Below, in pieces: positions 7,164 through 15,252 of a DNA stretch of 42,089 nucleotides (position 1 is its first letter; the number at the start of each line of letters is the position of its first letter). The notes under the pieces are model-generated. The model worked only from the letters and a program-made list of their open reading frames with translations, was not told the origin of the DNA and did no database searches. Both the position numbers and the translations under genes were made by a program. The DNA comes from Thermoplasmatota archaeon (lineage in GTDB: Archaea > Thermoplasmatota > Penumbrarchaeia > Penumbrarchaeales > Penumbrarchaeaceae): the NCBI GenBank assembly GCA_029762535.1, contig JARVGK010000027.1, forward strand, positions 1-42,089, read 5' to 3'.

Positions 7164-8831
7164 TCAATATGCGCCAGGGAAGAAAAGCATCACCCTCGCG
7201 CCCCGGATCCCCACATGGTCGGGGAGGTCCTCTATCCAGATCTTCCCGTTGTACCTGCTCGCGATGTTGCCGGCGATGAGCAGGTTGGAAGCATCGTTCG
7301 GAACCATGCCTCCTTCCCCGCTCCATGCACGGGAGAGGGATTCCCTCGTCTCACGGTCCACGATGATATCGGACATGTCGATACTTACGAGGAAGCCCTC
7401 GACATTGTCATAACTGTAGTCCCTTGCTCGGATATCTATCCTGGACAGCACATCAACGGGTCCGAAGGAGAATATATATCTGAACATCTCAACGATGAGA
7501 TCGTCCACCTTGACCGGCATTCTATCCGGGATCACCTCTATTTGTATGTCCCTGTTCTTATGCGCCCCATCCATGGACACGATGTCCCTGGCATCCTTCA
7601 AAGCCTTGCCGAGATCGTCAACCTTCAAGAGAGGCATGCCCTCCTGGATCTTGGACATCGCCACTATCTTCCTGGCGATCTCGGAGCTCTTGTTGATCCC
7701 TTCTATAGTGCTCCTGAGATAATCCCCCTGGATCTCGGATATTTCACTGGCAGTGGTGGCCATCTCGAGAAACCCGATCAGTTCCTTATTTATCGAGCCG
7801 ACGTCGTTCAACAAGATATCCAGGTATAGCTCCGTCCTCTCCTTCTGCAGCATGAGGCTCCTCTGGGATCTCGCCCTTGCTGTGACATCGTGCCTTATGC
7901 CCTTGACGCCTTTGATCCTACCAGCTTCCGTTGAGATCAACATGGTGATCTCGAACACCCTCTCGACCTCTCCGACGAAGCGCCTCTCGATCCCGTTGCC
8001 CTCTCCGATCTCGAGGGCCATCTTCAATATGCCCAGGACCTGTTTCCTGTCGAAGGCCGTTGATATCGGGTCGCCTAAACTGACTTTCTGGCCCGCATGC
8101 CTGCCGAAACTGGGATTCATAAGTACGATCATGGCCTCTTCGAGCAAACTCACGGCATCCTGTGAAGGGCTTTTACCGGGTCCGATCCCCTCCGGCAGTT
8201 CCGCCTCGAAGATCCCTTCCTCAACCCTGTCAAGGATGTCCTCCATTCGGGTCCTCTCCCGGAGGATGTCTTCATGGAGAAGTGAGTTCACGATGAGGAT
8301 GGACACATGGAGGCTCAGCAGCTCGAGCATGATAAGATCGTTGTCGGAAAAGAAATTCGGGTCCTCCTTGATGAGGGCGATCACGCCGATAACCTCACTT
8401 CCCGATGTGACCGGGGAGACCATGGCGCTGCGGTAATGGAGCATATTGACGACATCCGGTGTCACACCGTTCTCCTTTTGGGAATCATGTATTATCATCC
8501 CCTCTCCCGTCTTTGCCACCTTTCCGGTTAGATTGGTCCCGACCTCGATCTGCCGGTATCTGTTCCTGTATTCGTCGGATAGGCCGTAAGATGCTTTCAG
8601 GGAGAGGTTCTTTCCCTCCCGGTCCATGAAATATATCGAAGCACCGCTGGCCCCGAAACCCCTCGAGAGAATGGCCAGTATCTCGTACATCAATTCCTCT
8701 GGCGAGGATGTGGACCGGAGGACGTTGGCTATCTCTCGACGTAGCCACAGCTCCTTCTTCAATTCGCTCTGATCCCTGGAGGGGTTTCCTCCATCCTGGT
8801 GTAGGGTTTTCAGAAGAGAGATGTTGTCCAT
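7164..8831 (-). CDS. GAF-PAS histidine-kinase-like protein with degenerate catalytic core (pseudokinase)
   Basis: A 555-residue soluble protein, paralogous to the neighbour at 8910-10514 over its full length. Residues ~35-185 are a GAF domain (GASGASIYFMD, TGKVAKTGEG, YRSAMVSPV) and ~195-320 a PAS domain ending GIRHDVTARARSQ. At 335-355 the dimerisation helix reads LYLDILLNDVGSIN: Asn342 stands where the paralog has the phospho-accepting His. The ATPase region is eroded too: EMFRYIFSFGP replaces the N box and SIDMSDIIVDRE replaces the DNGSG box, while NGKIWIEDLP near the C-terminus keeps the fold signature. It probably cannot autophosphorylate and may act as a signal-sensing partner or regulator of its paralog (inference). 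Frame and composition are intact, so it is not a decayed pseudogene. Confidence 0.9.
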   Translation of the reverse strand: MDNISLLKTLHQDGGNPSRDQSELKKELWLRREIANVLRSTSSPEELMYEILAILSRGFGASGASIYFMDREGKNLSLKASYGLSDEYRNRYRQIEVGTNLTGKVAKTGEGMIIHDSQKENGVTPDVVNMLHYRSAMVSPVTSGSEVIGVIALIKEDPNFFSDNDLIMLELLSLHVSILIVNSLLHEDILRERTRMEDILDRVEEGIFEAELPEGIGPGKSPSQDAVSLLEEAMIVLMNPSFGRHAGQKVSLGDPISTAFDRKQVLGILKMALEIGEGNGIERRFVGEVERVFEITMLISTEAGRIKGVKGIRHDVTARARSQRSLMLQKERTELYLDILLNDVGSINKELIGFLEMATTASEISEIQGDYLRSTIEGINKSSEIARKIVAMSKIQEGMPLLKVDDLGKALKDARDIVSMDGAHKNRDIQIEVIPDRMPVKVDDLIVEMFRYIFSFGPVDVLSRIDIRARDYSYDNVEGFLVSIDMSDIIVDRETRESLSRAWSGEGGMVPNDASNLLIAGNIASRYNGKIWIEDLPDHVGIRGARVMLFFPGAY

Positions 8832-8909
8832 TATCCCATCCTGATCATCATCCTACTCTCGGGTTACTTATATTTGGCGATTTCAGTTTCGTATCGGTGG
8901 AATTTTCTT

Positions 8910-10514
8910 TCAGCGTTTGAGGAAGATCTTGAAACTGCTTCCAAGGGAATGATTGCCCTTCACGCGGTCCTCGACCCATATCTCTCCGCCATATTTCTCC
9001 ACAACTCCTTTGACTATCGAGAGCCCCAGTCCGGAACCGGGAAGGTTGCCATCCTGCCTTTTCGACCTTATGAACACGTTCTCCTTCATTATATCCGGGA
9101 TCCCTGAACCGTTGTCGGAAAGGGTCATGATATAACCATCTATCCCCCGGATGCTGTGCTCCTTAAGATCGAAGAACAGGTCCACTTCAGGGTTCGGGTT
9201 GTGTATTATGGCGTTATTTATCAGATGCTTCATCATATCCGTGAGCAGCGCACCCGCATTGATCTCCGCCCTTCCTTTGATACCTGTCCTCTTAACGTTT
9301 ATCGCCTTGTCAGGATGCTCGGCCCTAAGGGAACCCAGGACGTTATCGAAGAGAGAGACGAGATCGAACCTCAAAAGCTCCTGTGAGTCCATATCGATAT
9401 AGGAGAGGGTCCGGACCTTGCTTATGAGGGAGCTGGCCCTCTTAACGGCCTCCGAGCAGTATTTCAGGTATGACATCGATCTTTCCGTCAGATCCGGTCT
9501 CATCAGCATGAGCTCCAGGAATCCAGAGGATACGGTATTGATGTTCGAGATGTCGTGAAGAAGTATGTCCAGATAGAGCTCGGTGTTCTCCTTTGCTCTT
9601 CTCAATGACTCCTCCATCTCCTTTTTCCTGGTTATGTCCCTACGTATGCCGTGGATCCCCTTCAGGGACCCGTCGGGATGGAAGATCGGAACTATCGAGA
9701 CCTCGAATATCTTGACCATGTCATCGATCGTACGGCTTTCCACGTCCTCCATGAATCCCTTTCGGACCGCCTTTCGGAGGAATCTCTCGATCGATCCCTC
9801 CTGGAATCCATCCTTGAGCGGCCTCCCGGCGAGGTCCGATACTCCGATCTGTTTCTCGAAGCTGGGGTTCAACAGTGTGAATCTCGCTTCCTGAAGGAAA
9901 TTCGCCACCAGCTTCGTGACGTTCTCCTCATATGGTATGGGTTTTTTTGATAATGCCTCGAATATACCCTCCTCCGTTCCCTCGAGAATATCCTTGATCT
10001 TCTGCCTTTCTGAGGCTATCTCCTGATAGAGGAAGGAGTTGACTATCGCAGGTGAAAGGTGGGATCCGACCGAGTCGAGGAGGGACAGGTCCTCATCGCT
10101 GAACGCCCCGGGTTCCGTGTTGATAAGTGCTATGATCCCCACCACCTCGTCTTTGGAGGTCACCGGAGCGGCCATGGCGGACCTGTATTGGATCATCCTT
10201 ACGACGTCCTTGGTGGACCGGTCATCGGACCTTGAATCGACTACGAGGAGCGCTTTACCGCTCTGGGCCACTTTGCCGGTAACGTGTGAACCCATCTCTA
10301 TGACCCGGAACCTCTTCATATATGAGGGATCGATGCCTTTGGTCGCTTTTACGATTATTCGGTCGGTATCCCGGTCCTTGAAGTATATTGCACCCCCGTC
10401 CGCTCCGAAACCGTCAATGAGAATGTCCAGAACACTTGGGAGCAGGACCTCAGGCTCTATGTGGTTGGTGACCGCTTCCGATAGTTCGGTTCGGAGCGTG
10501 ATCTCCTTGACCAT
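8910..10514 (-). CDS. GAF-PAS sensor histidine kinase
   Basis: A 534-residue cytoplasmic kinase with no membrane segment. Residues ~15-165 are GAF (GADGGAIYFKDR, TGKVAQSGKA, YRSAMAAPV); ~170-295 PAS ending GIHGIRRDIT; a HisKA-like helix with His320 in LDILLHDISNIN; then the ATPase domain with N box LINNAIIHNPN (~431-441), DNGSGIPD (467-474) and GSGLGLSIVKG (493-503). It should sense a soluble or redox/ligand signal and phosphorylate a receiver; none is fused. The open frame continues ~34 codons upstream of the ATG at 10514 with charged, coding-like content but no ATG, GTG or TTG, while ATGs lie in another frame. A start-region frameshift is therefore possible. The degenerate paralog lies 78 bases downstream. 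Confidence 0.93.
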   Translation of the reverse strand: MVKEITLRTELSEAVTNHIEPEVLLPSVLDILIDGFGADGGAIYFKDRDTDRIIVKATKGIDPSYMKRFRVIEMGSHVTGKVAQSGKALLVVDSRSDDRSTKDVVRMIQYRSAMAAPVTSKDEVVGIIALINTEPGAFSDEDLSLLDSVGSHLSPAIVNSFLYQEIASERQKIKDILEGTEEGIFEALSKKPIPYEENVTKLVANFLQEARFTLLNPSFEKQIGVSDLAGRPLKDGFQEGSIERFLRKAVRKGFMEDVESRTIDDMVKIFEVSIVPIFHPDGSLKGIHGIRRDITRKKEMEESLRRAKENTELYLDILLHDISNINTVSSGFLELMLMRPDLTERSMSYLKYCSEAVKRASSLISKVRTLSYIDMDSQELLRFDLVSLFDNVLGSLRAEHPDKAINVKRTGIKGRAEINAGALLTDMMKHLINNAIIHNPNPEVDLFFDLKEHSIRGIDGYIMTLSDNGSGIPDIMKENVFIRSKRQDGNLPGSGLGLSIVKGVVEKYGGEIWVEDRVKGNHSLGSSFKIFLKR

Positions 10515-10669
10515 CCTGTTGTTCTGAGACCTTTTCTGTTTTTCGACCAGAATATCACTCCCGAGGTTGGCCGGCCTTTTGCCCCGTTCATAGGCATCTT
10601 CATGTACATATTTAGTTTATTCGACCAAGCGGCGTATCGATGAGATCCGGACACATATGACCACAAAGG

Positions 10670-10679
10670 TTTTTTTAAT
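10670..10679 (+). promoter_or_regulatory. Candidate TATA box, leaderless C25-like gene
   Basis: TTTTTTTAAT is centred about 25-26 bases before the ATG at 10699, so transcription would start at or beside the start codon. This spacing supports that start over the in-frame ATG at 10657. Confidence 0.4.
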
Positions 10680-10698
10680 CCTCCTCATATCATACCCC

Positions 10699-12741
10699 AT
10701 GCAAGCCAAGACCCGCATGGATAGGGAACGCCTCAAGAAGATATCCATAGCAGCCGTGATCGTGCTCCTTTTGGGTTCCGTTCTTCTCGCTTTCCTTCTG
10801 TGGCCTTCGAAGGAGGCGCCCATCCATTACGAACCGACAGTGGACCTCCCTCTGGATTACGTGATACTCGTTGACGAGCCCAGCGACGAGTACGGAATGC
10901 AGTTCACGGCCATGTTATCCTCGCTTGCGGTGACCAAGACCGGCAGCTACAACCCGATGTTCATACTGACATCCGAAGGAATGCTGGACGATCACCAGAT
11001 GCACACGATGGAGCAGCTGGGATTGGACCAAGGCAGTATCCTTCTCTTCACCGCGGATCCTGAGAACCCCCCGCCGGTATTGGAGCAGGTCAGCGTTGCG
11101 GGGACCTATTGCATGAGCCCGTATTCGCTTTCACGTTTCAAGGGTTTCGACAATATGATGAGCGTCGCATCGTTCGAAGAGGCGCTCTGGGCCGCTCCCA
11201 TCGCCAAGAGGCTCAATCTAGTCATGGTGAAAGGGGACCCGACATATGATGAACAGTCACAGGCCTGGGAGGAGATGAGAAGGATCGGCATACCGTTCAA
11301 TTATGTCATGATCGTGAATCCTCTCGATCACAATACAACTGCGATGCACTCCCTCCAGGGATATTTCGAGGAGGATGACGCGTTCCACATCGAGAAACTG
11401 TCCGCGGTCGCAGGGGAGGTGGCAGCTTACAGGGACGCTTACGTGCTGACCGAGTACACACCCTCAACAGAGGACATCGGCGTCATGGACCCCGAGCTCA
11501 ATCAGAGGGCGATCGGGTATTATCTTGCCCTGAAGGAAGCTGTCTCCGAATACGGGTTGCCAGAATACGTGACCCTGGTAGGTTCCGCATCCGCAGTTCC
11601 GCAGTTCCAGCTTCCGGACCAGACCAATGCGGACCCCAACAATGTAGAGGGCGACCAACTCGTTAGCTCGGACGTGATGTACGGTTTCCTGGGGGACGAC
11701 CTCTATTATATGGACACAGCGGTCGGCAGGCTCGTGAATCTCAACGTACAGGCCATGTCCAATCAGATGGTCAGGACCTACCTCTATGACAGGTTCCCCT
11801 CGACCATCACGGTGGATTTCTCGACGGGACCCAGAGATGTTGAGTGGAGCAAGCACGGCACGTCCTTCTCCGGATACGAGATCACTTACAAGAGGGGTCA
11901 GGTCACCCCCGCCAGGTTCTGGTGCAGGGACGCCGATGACGAGGGTATGACCTACGACTACTTCGGCCCGACGGGCCTGGGCAGGGATATCATGATAGGC
12001 GACGGGGTCGAGCCCTCGATCCCCGCCGACATGAACCCGGCTCTCGAATCCTCAGGATACATCGCTTACAGGGGCCATGGTTCAGAATATGCCTCGCTCT
12101 ACAACATCCCTTATGTCATAAACAGGAACGAGAACGGCGTGCTGCGCGCCGAGGAGGTCAGGGACATGTTCCTGCCTCCTCAGATAGGTTTCTTCGTGGC
12201 CTGCATGAACACCAAGATCCACGGCGCGGGGTGGTGGAAGCCCGCCGAGCCGATAGACATCACCCGCGCCTTCGCTCTGAACTACCTTCACGGAGGGGCC
12301 ATAGTCACCGGCGGTGCAACTGAGGTCAGCTTCTCCAACATCGGTCAGGACCTCACATCCGGCACGGAGGAATGGCTTCCGGGTGTGATAAACCCCAGAT
12401 GGAGCGATGATAACTACGAATGGGACCTCAACGACGCCTGGTTCGCCTTCTTCTGGGACGGGGTACTTAACGTCGAGGAGAGGTACGGGTCGGTGGGCCA
12501 TGCGCTGAGATGGGCCGAGAACCGCTACATGAACAACCCCATTCACAGCAAAAGGGTCAGTCCCTTCATCCAGGACCTGGACGATCCCGAATGGCAGGGT
12601 GGATTGCTGGGAGCCCACTGGAAGGAAGTGGCGATGTTCAATATCTACGGGGACCCCGCCTTTACCCCTTCCTCGACCAAGCCGGGCGCGAACAGCTACA
12701 GGCCCTGGGTCAACGGGCCGAACGATACAGGAGAGGTCTAG
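10699..12741 (+). CDS. Membrane-anchored C25 (gingipain)/caspase-like cysteine peptidase
   Basis: A 680-residue protein with an N-in signal anchor: a basic start (KTRMDRERLKK) followed by a 20-residue hydrophobic helix, so the rest is extracellular. The second half has the clan CD (caspase/gingipain) pattern: a strand with VTLVGSASAVPQF, a catalytic His in YRGHGSEY (His460), a nucleophile Cys in FFVACMNTK (Cys502), then GGAIVTGGATEVSFS and a C-terminal KEVAMFNIYGDPAF typical of C25-like domains. The His-Cys spacing of 42 is normal for the fold. A role in processing surface proteins is plausible given the many large anchored proteins nearby (inference). Its stop overlaps the convergent PIN gene by four bases. 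Confidence 0.82.
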   Translation: MQAKTRMDRERLKKISIAAVIVLLLGSVLLAFLLWPSKEAPIHYEPTVDLPLDYVILVDEPSDEYGMQFTAMLSSLAVTKTGSYNPMFILTSEGMLDDHQMHTMEQLGLDQGSILLFTADPENPPPVLEQVSVAGTYCMSPYSLSRFKGFDNMMSVASFEEALWAAPIAKRLNLVMVKGDPTYDEQSQAWEEMRRIGIPFNYVMIVNPLDHNTTAMHSLQGYFEEDDAFHIEKLSAVAGEVAAYRDAYVLTEYTPSTEDIGVMDPELNQRAIGYYLALKEAVSEYGLPEYVTLVGSASAVPQFQLPDQTNADPNNVEGDQLVSSDVMYGFLGDDLYYMDTAVGRLVNLNVQAMSNQMVRTYLYDRFPSTITVDFSTGPRDVEWSKHGTSFSGYEITYKRGQVTPARFWCRDADDEGMTYDYFGPTGLGRDIMIGDGVEPSIPADMNPALESSGYIAYRGHGSEYASLYNIPYVINRNENGVLRAEEVRDMFLPPQIGFFVACMNTKIHGAGWWKPAEPIDITRAFALNYLHGGAIVTGGATEVSFSNIGQDLTSGTEEWLPGVINPRWSDDNYEWDLNDAWFAFFWDGVLNVEERYGSVGHALRWAENRYMNNPIHSKRVSPFIQDLDDPEWQGGLLGAHWKEVAMFNIYGDPAFTPSSTKPGANSYRPWVNGPNDTGEV

Positions 12742-13124
12742 GCTTCCATCAGGGACAGATGCCCGTTCTCCCTCACCAGGATGACCGGGATCCCCTTCCT
12801 GGCGAGGATCGCCCTCATACCTCTGTCGTTCGTCATTACCATCCAATTCTTGTTGGACGCCAATCCGATTATCGAGGGATCCCCCTTTCCCCTTACATGC
12901 ACCGTCTCGTATTTGGCGGACAGGGCAAGCGCTGCCTTGGCCCTCCACTCGCCCTTGCCAGAGAGCTTTTCGAGTTCGGCCAGAACGCTGGAGGGGACCA
13001 CTGGTGTTGCCCAGGGTGCGACCCTGGCAAGCTCGAGATCGAGGTTGTATCCGAACTGGAACGGGGACATGAGAGCGTTGGAGTCCAGGATAACGTGGTC
13101 AAAGGCCCTCGAGGGCCGATTCAT
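12738..13124 (-). CDS. PIN-domain nuclease, aFcf1/Utp24-like
   Basis: A 128-residue single PIN domain. The four acidic metal-binding positions are present: Asp in VILDSNALMSPFQF, Glu in SSVLAELEKL, Asp in GKGDPSIIGLA and Asp in VMTNDRGMRAIL. The N-terminal motif NALMSPFQFGYNLD is characteristic of the archaeal Fcf1/Utp24 group, which in eukaryotes cuts pre-rRNA during 18S maturation. The start overlaps the aIF2 gamma stop as ATGA (13121-13124), which fixes it and indicates translational coupling. Operon membership with S6e and aIF2 gamma supports a ribosome-biogenesis role. Longer in-frame starts would run into aIF2 gamma. Confidence 0.9.
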   Translation of the reverse strand: MNRPSRAFDHVILDSNALMSPFQFGYNLDLELARVAPWATPVVPSSVLAELEKLSGKGEWRAKAALALSAKYETVHVRGKGDPSIIGLASNKNWMVMTNDRGMRAILARKGIPVILVRENGHLSLMEA

Positions 13125-14359
13125 TGTATTATCCCATACCCTATCAGCCTGAATTTGTTCCCTACTCTGCGGCTTATTGCAGCCCTCTGGTCCTTCTCCG
13201 CGCATATTGGCATCCTCAGGTTCATATCCGCCACGTCGTCATGGGCGGAGGTTACGATGCCGACGGTCGTGGCGGTTCCGACATTGAGCATGAGCACTTC
13301 GCTGGTCTTGATCCTATCCACCCTTGTGGATTCGTCCACTCCGACCAGGAAATCCATCAGATGTGTCTTGAGAAGCAGTTTCTCAACCACGGGAGGAAGC
13401 GTTCCGGGTTTGCCGAGCACGTTCCCAATAAGAGAATCGGATTTTGTGAGGAAAGGGTCCAGCGCTGTTCCTATCGCGGCCAGGCCGCCGGGGGTTATAC
13501 TGTCCCTTTTACATCCGCCTGACATCAGGGAGGTCGCCTTTGTGTAGATAGGGACGAACTCGTAGTTCGATGTCCCTTTCACCTCGACCTTGATCCCCGG
13601 CCTTATCTCTATCGGATCCCCCTCCCGGATCGTTCCCTGGACCAGGGTACCGCCGAGAACACCGCCTTTCAGCTCCATGAAGGGAGTTCCGGGCTTGTTC
13701 ACATCGAAGGACCTGGCGATATACATTCTGTTGGGCAGGTCGAGGTCTGTGTCTATGCTCGATATCCTATCCTCGATGGTCTGGATCAGCAGGTCCAGAT
13801 TGGCCTTGAAATGGGCCGATACAGGGATGACCGGCGCGTTCTCCGCCACGGTCCCCTTGACGAACTTCTCTATCTCCTTTCTGCTCTCCAGAGCCCTCTC
13901 CTTTGTGACGATATCTATCTTCGTCTGGACGATTATTATGTTCGTGATGCCGATGAAACCCAGGGCCATAAGATGCTCCCTGGTCTGAGGTTGGGGGCAT
14001 TTCTCGTTCGCTGCTATCAGAAGGAGAGCTCCGTTCATCAAAGCGGAGCCCGCAAGCATGGTGGCCATGAGCGTCTCGTGTCCAGGAGCATCCACGAAGG
14101 ATACCGCCCTTTTGAATTCCGCCGGATCCCCGCAGACAGGACAGGTCTCCTCCACGGAGTAGCATTCGGGCTCCGGGCATTTCGGGCATTTGTAGAATAC
14201 GGCATCCGCATAGCCCAGTTTAATTGTGATGCCTCTCTTGATCTCCTCGGAATGAGTGTCCGTCCAGACCCCGGACAGCGCCTCTGTCAGAGTGGTCTTC
14301 CCATGGTCCACGTGGCCGACGAGGCCGATGTTCACCTGGGGCTGGGCGGTCGATCTCAT
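13121..14359 (-). CDS. Translation initiation factor aIF2 subunit gamma
   Basis: A 412-residue GTPase that delivers initiator tRNA to the small ribosomal subunit in the aIF2 heterotrimer. The G1 box GHVDHGKTTL, switch 1 RGITIKLGY, zinc knuckle CPKCP ... CPVC, G3 box DAPGHE, G4-like TKID and G5 SAHF are all visible. Domains II and III follow (FDVNKPGT, GGVLGGTLVQG, NVGTATTVGIV). The length is normal. The start overlaps the S6e stop as ATGA, and the stop overlaps the PIN gene start, so the three are one operon. Confidence 0.99.
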   Translation of the reverse strand: MRSTAQPQVNIGLVGHVDHGKTTLTEALSGVWTDTHSEEIKRGITIKLGYADAVFYKCPKCPEPECYSVEETCPVCGDPAEFKRAVSFVDAPGHETLMATMLAGSALMNGALLLIAANEKCPQPQTREHLMALGFIGITNIIIVQTKIDIVTKERALESRKEIEKFVKGTVAENAPVIPVSAHFKANLDLLIQTIEDRISSIDTDLDLPNRMYIARSFDVNKPGTPFMELKGGVLGGTLVQGTIREGDPIEIRPGIKVEVKGTSNYEFVPIYTKATSLMSGGCKRDSITPGGLAAIGTALDPFLTKSDSLIGNVLGKPGTLPPVVEKLLLKTHLMDFLVGVDESTRVDRIKTSEVLMLNVGTATTVGIVTSAHDDVADMNLRMPICAEKDQRAAISRRVGNKFRLIGYGIIQ

Positions 14360-14748
14360 TGGGTCTCCTCTTGTTTTAGCTGCTCTTCGATGGGGCGCGG
14401 TCCGAACGAGGTGACGGCGATGTTGATCTGGACTATATCTGCGGATATGGTGTTGCCCCGAACGAACTTACGTCGCCTCTCCCCGTCCTTGAGGGGATGG
14501 AATCCCGTGCCGCCGGAGAGGACTATCTTCTTCCGGGCCTGGCTGGGCAGGTCCCTCCTCATCGGGAAGCCGTCCTTGTCCGATCCCCCGGTTATCTTCA
14601 GCTTATAACCCGGTAGCGAGACGAAAAGGCCGTCGAACTCGTCGCCGATCCTCATCCCCAGCAGCCTGTTGGCGTGCTGCCCGCTGACCATCGTGTTATA
14701 GGTCTTTCCGTGCTTTGTGTCAGCGATCACCGCTTTGAACTCTACCAT
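14356..14748 (-). CDS. Small ribosomal subunit protein eS6 (S6e)
   Basis: A 130-residue protein with the S6e signatures VSGQHANRLLGMRIGDEFDG, KITGGSDKDGFPMR and GGTGFHPLKDGERRRK, ending in a basic/acidic tail as in archaeal members that lack the long eukaryotic extension. An SD-like GGAGGT lies about 8 bases upstream of the ATG. It is a 30S subunit component, first of three overlapping genes with aIF2 gamma and the PIN nuclease, a common archaeal arrangement. Confidence 0.98.
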   Translation of the reverse strand: MVEFKAVIADTKHGKTYNTMVSGQHANRLLGMRIGDEFDGLFVSLPGYKLKITGGSDKDGFPMRRDLPSQARKKIVLSGGTGFHPLKDGERRRKFVRGNTISADIVQINIAVTSFGPRPIEEQLKQEETQ

Positions 14749-14773
14749 GGTCGAACCTCCACTTGGCGTGGTA

Positions 14774-15001
14774 TCAGATCTCGAGGAGCTCCTTGGCTAG
14801 CTGGCTCCTTACATCCTCATCGAGAGGGATCGTCACGGATTTCCTGTAGCTCTTAGTATCATCAGATTGGAAGAAACCCCTGGATATCGAGATGAACTCA
14901 GTTTCGTCCTTGCCGTTCACGGCCTTCTTTCTGGCCACCTCAATGAAGTTGTTCCTACCGAAGGGGATGTTCTTTGCCGTTATCGTTTCGAATTCTACCA
15001 T
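14774..15001 (-). CDS. Small conserved protein, possible PC4-like fold
   Basis: A 75-residue protein heading the S6e operon. The start at 15001 is chosen over an upstream in-frame ATG because GGAGGG sits about 8 bases before it and the TATA box precedes it. It has alternating strand-like segments (NNFIEVARKKA, ETEFISISRGFF, SYRKSVTIPL) followed by a helix DEDVRSQLAKELLEI. This order resembles the single-stranded-nucleic-acid-binding PC4 core, where a proline/leucine strand leads into a helix. I do not recognise a named family, so PC4 is a structural guess. The position next to S6e suggests a nucleic-acid or translation role. Confidence 0.8.
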   Translation of the reverse strand: MVEFETITAKNIPFGRNNFIEVARKKAVNGKDETEFISISRGFFQSDDTKSYRKSVTIPLDEDVRSQLAKELLEI

Positions 15002-15041
15002 ACTTGGCCCTCCGCCGAAGCAACGGGACAAATAGGTTGCC

Positions 15042-15049
15042 ATATATAA
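15042..15049 (-). promoter_or_regulatory. TATA box of the S6e operon
   Basis: On the minus strand TTATATAT lies about 41-48 bases before the ATG at 15001. The predicted transcript would start near 15018 and carry the GGAGGG ribosome site, consistent with the chosen start. Confidence 0.6.
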
Positions 15050-15112
15050 CGTTTTGTTCCTTACCCATTAACCCCACGATGTACAGGTTCCATAGCATGT
15101 GAACAGGTAACG

Positions 15113-15120
15113 TTTATAAT
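15113..15120 (+). promoter_or_regulatory. Candidate TATA box of the 15.3-26.2 kb gene run
   Basis: TTTATAAT on the plus strand, in the 250-base divergent region. Transcription would start near 15145, giving a leader of about 110 bases before the ATG at 15253. That is unusually long here, so either the leader is regulatory or a GTG at 15154 is used. Confidence 0.45.
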
Positions 15121-15252
15121 CCCTTGTTACATCACCATTGACCCGAACTTATCGTGGATAGGGAGTCTGGTAATTGTCGAGAAATGAGAAAATGTAATTA
15201 CCAGAACCTCCCATATACACTGATAGGATTCGGAAGATCCCAGGTGGTCAGC

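Noticed and set aside
7164..8831. Treating the degenerate kinase as a broken pseudogene
   Set aside because: The frame is intact for 555 codons with conserved GAF and PAS domains. Only the catalytic motifs changed, which fits a pseudokinase rather than random decay.
12510..13547. 345-residue plus-strand frame across the peptidase end, the PIN gene and aIF2 gamma
   Set aside because: It spans three clear genes in the wrong frame or strand and has a low-complexity, unnatural residue mix.
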